From positions 1 through 64,000 of the forward strand of contig NZ_CP032407.1 in assembly GCF_016806065.1 (NCBI RefSeq): a DNA stretch of 64,000 nt. Reading direction: 5' to 3'. The stretch's first letter is position 1. Each line of letters opens with the position of its first letter. Origin of the DNA: Rhizobium rosettiformans (GTDB lineage: Bacteria > Pseudomonadota > Alphaproteobacteria > Rhizobiales > Rhizobiaceae). Under the pieces are notes generated by a model that saw nothing but the letters and a program-made list of their open reading frames with translations, was not told the origin of the DNA and did not search any database. A program made the position numbers and the translations under genes. Below, in pieces: positions 63,159 through 64,000 of the stretch.

Positions 63159-64000
63159 TCAAATCACTCCCCACGCCCGAAACCTCCCCCTGCCCGTCAT
63201 CTCGCGAAGACCGAGCTCCTGCACGATCCGCCGCGCGCCCTGAGGCGTCACCTCAAGTGTCTTCGCCACCATGCCGGCCGAGATCAACGGCCGCGACATG
63301 ACGAGCTCCACGAGCTCCGGCAGCCTCGATGACGTCCGGCGTCCCTCAAGTTTGCGCATCATCATCTGCCGCGCCAGCACCAGGCGATCATGCTCCTTCA
63401 GCCCGGTCTCGGCGGCAATCACCAACGCCCTTGAAATCGCCAGCAACCGCGTCTCGCGATCACGATGCCGGCGCCGATCGACGGGAATAGCCTTGAGCCC
63501 GACATTGATCGCTGCGAGATGGGTGCCGGTGGTGACGCCACCCTCGCGCAGGACCGAGGCGGCCAGGAGCCGACCGAGCCAGGGCGCATGCTGGAGCACG
63601 GCGATCTCATTCCAGGCATCGAGCGCCACGATGGCCTGCAGGACAGGCGGCAGATCCTGGGCGCGCGCCAGTACAGCCCGCCACTCCTCCAGCCGCTCGT
63701 CCTCATCCCAGTCGAGATCGTAGACGAAGGGATCCTTGTCCGGAGCGTTTTTGGCGCGCCCCGGCTTCTTCGCCTCGTCGATCACGGCCCCGGATCGGGC
63801 GAGTACTGCATCGATCGCTGCAAGCGCATCACCCAAACCATCATTGTCAAGATTTTCGGCCTCCCCTACCCCAGCCCCAGTGCCACCCACCTCAACATTG
63901 CCATCAGACACCCCCTCCCCGTCTCCTACTGATGATGCCGCGGGCCACGCCCGCCCGCGCAGCGAGGCGAGGCCGGGGCTTGAGAGCGCCCAACCAGCTG
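63159..64000 (-). CDS. RHE_PE00001-type DUF1612/HTH protein, 5' end outside the window
   Basis: The frame runs past the window edge ([17 protein letters not shown] upstream of the first GTG at 63911), so the 5' end is missing. The C-terminal part is typical of rhizobial RHE_PE00001 proteins: [83 protein letters not shown] and the HTH at [37 protein letters not shown]. Such proteins are frequent on rhizobial plasmids and their function is unknown; the HTH suggests DNA binding. Confidence 0.85.
   Translation of the reverse strand, partial: AGWALSSPGLASLRGRAWPAASSVGDGEGVSDGNVEVGGTGAGVGEAENLDNDGLGDALAAIDAVLARSGAVIDEAKKPGRAKNAPDKDPFVYDLDWDEDERLEEWRAVLARAQDLPPVLQAIVALDAWNEIAVLQHAPWLGRLLAASVLREGGVTTGTHLAAINVGLKAIPVDRRRHRDRETRLLAISRALVIAAETGLKEHDRLVLARQMMMRKLEGRRTSSRLPELVELVMSRPLISAGMVAKTLEVTPQGARRIVQELGLREMTGRGRFRAWGVI

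Noticed and set aside
1..64000. CRISPR arrays, tRNA or rRNA genes
   Set aside because: I looked for regularly spaced repeats and for tRNA-like or rRNA sequence and recognised none; a dedicated tRNA scan was not possible.

Overview
The window looks like part of a large accessory replicon of an alphaproteobacterium of the order Rhizobiales. The main reason is a complete repABC replication/partition cassette on the minus strand (repA 4531-5736, repB 3479-4459, repC 2080-3318), with a counter-transcribed RNA locus between repB and repC and two parS-like palindromes. A RHE_PE00001-type gene at the right edge and many rhizobial-type insertion sequences agree with this. I saw no rRNA, tRNA or CRISPR array.

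Layout. 1-14 kb: the end of a phosphonate-type ABC ATPase gene, IS debris, an XRE regulator, repABC, an IS3-family fragment fused into a second XRE gene, small hypothetical genes, a TPR protein and an AbiEii-like nucleotidyltransferase with a small upstream gene. 13.6-15.5 kb: two Rnk/GreA-type regulators, one cut by an IS6-family element. 15.8-22.4 kb: a minus-strand envelope and copper-type cluster (cytochrome c, BNR-repeat protein, broken copZ, LTXXQ protein, YVTN beta-propeller gene split by an IS3 element with a 3-bp target duplication, Cys-rich secreted protein, cytochrome b561). 22.8-30.7 kb: ECF sigma factor, EamA transporter, Crp/Fnr regulator, frameshifted ftsH, DUF2933 protein, methyltransferase-like membrane protein.

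30.9-45.5 kb is an anaerobic-energy island on the plus strand: arcD-arcA-arcB-arcC-adk, a universal stress protein, then copB-type ATPase, PRPP synthetase-like, phosphoketolase-like, beta-CASP MBL protein and AMP/thymidine phosphorylase. The arc and ATPase operons each carry the same FNR/FixK-type box (TTAACCTGGATCAA) upstream, and further boxes precede the sigma factor, the Cys-rich protein and the ftsH/DUF2933 pair. A Crp/Fnr regulator is encoded at 24567-25385. I infer one oxygen-responsive regulon that makes ATP by substrate-level phosphorylation and manages AMP, ribose phosphates and copper.

45.6-51.6 kb is a copper detoxification block (cytochrome c, multicopper oxidase, secreted Cys-rich protein, copZ, copA, cueR) with two mirror-image CueR-type promoters between copZ and copA. 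51.7-53.6 kb holds a frameshifted glycosyltransferase and debris. 53.7-62.9 kb is a probable defence island read on the minus strand: a 1620-residue protein joining a Cap4/DUF4297-like nuclease domain, a STAND-type P-loop NTPase and a long helical-repeat region; a translationally coupled PD-(D/E)XK protein; an IS256-family element with a perfect 8-bp target duplication; and a 342-residue AbiTii-like protein. This operon is the strongest candidate for an undescribed system.
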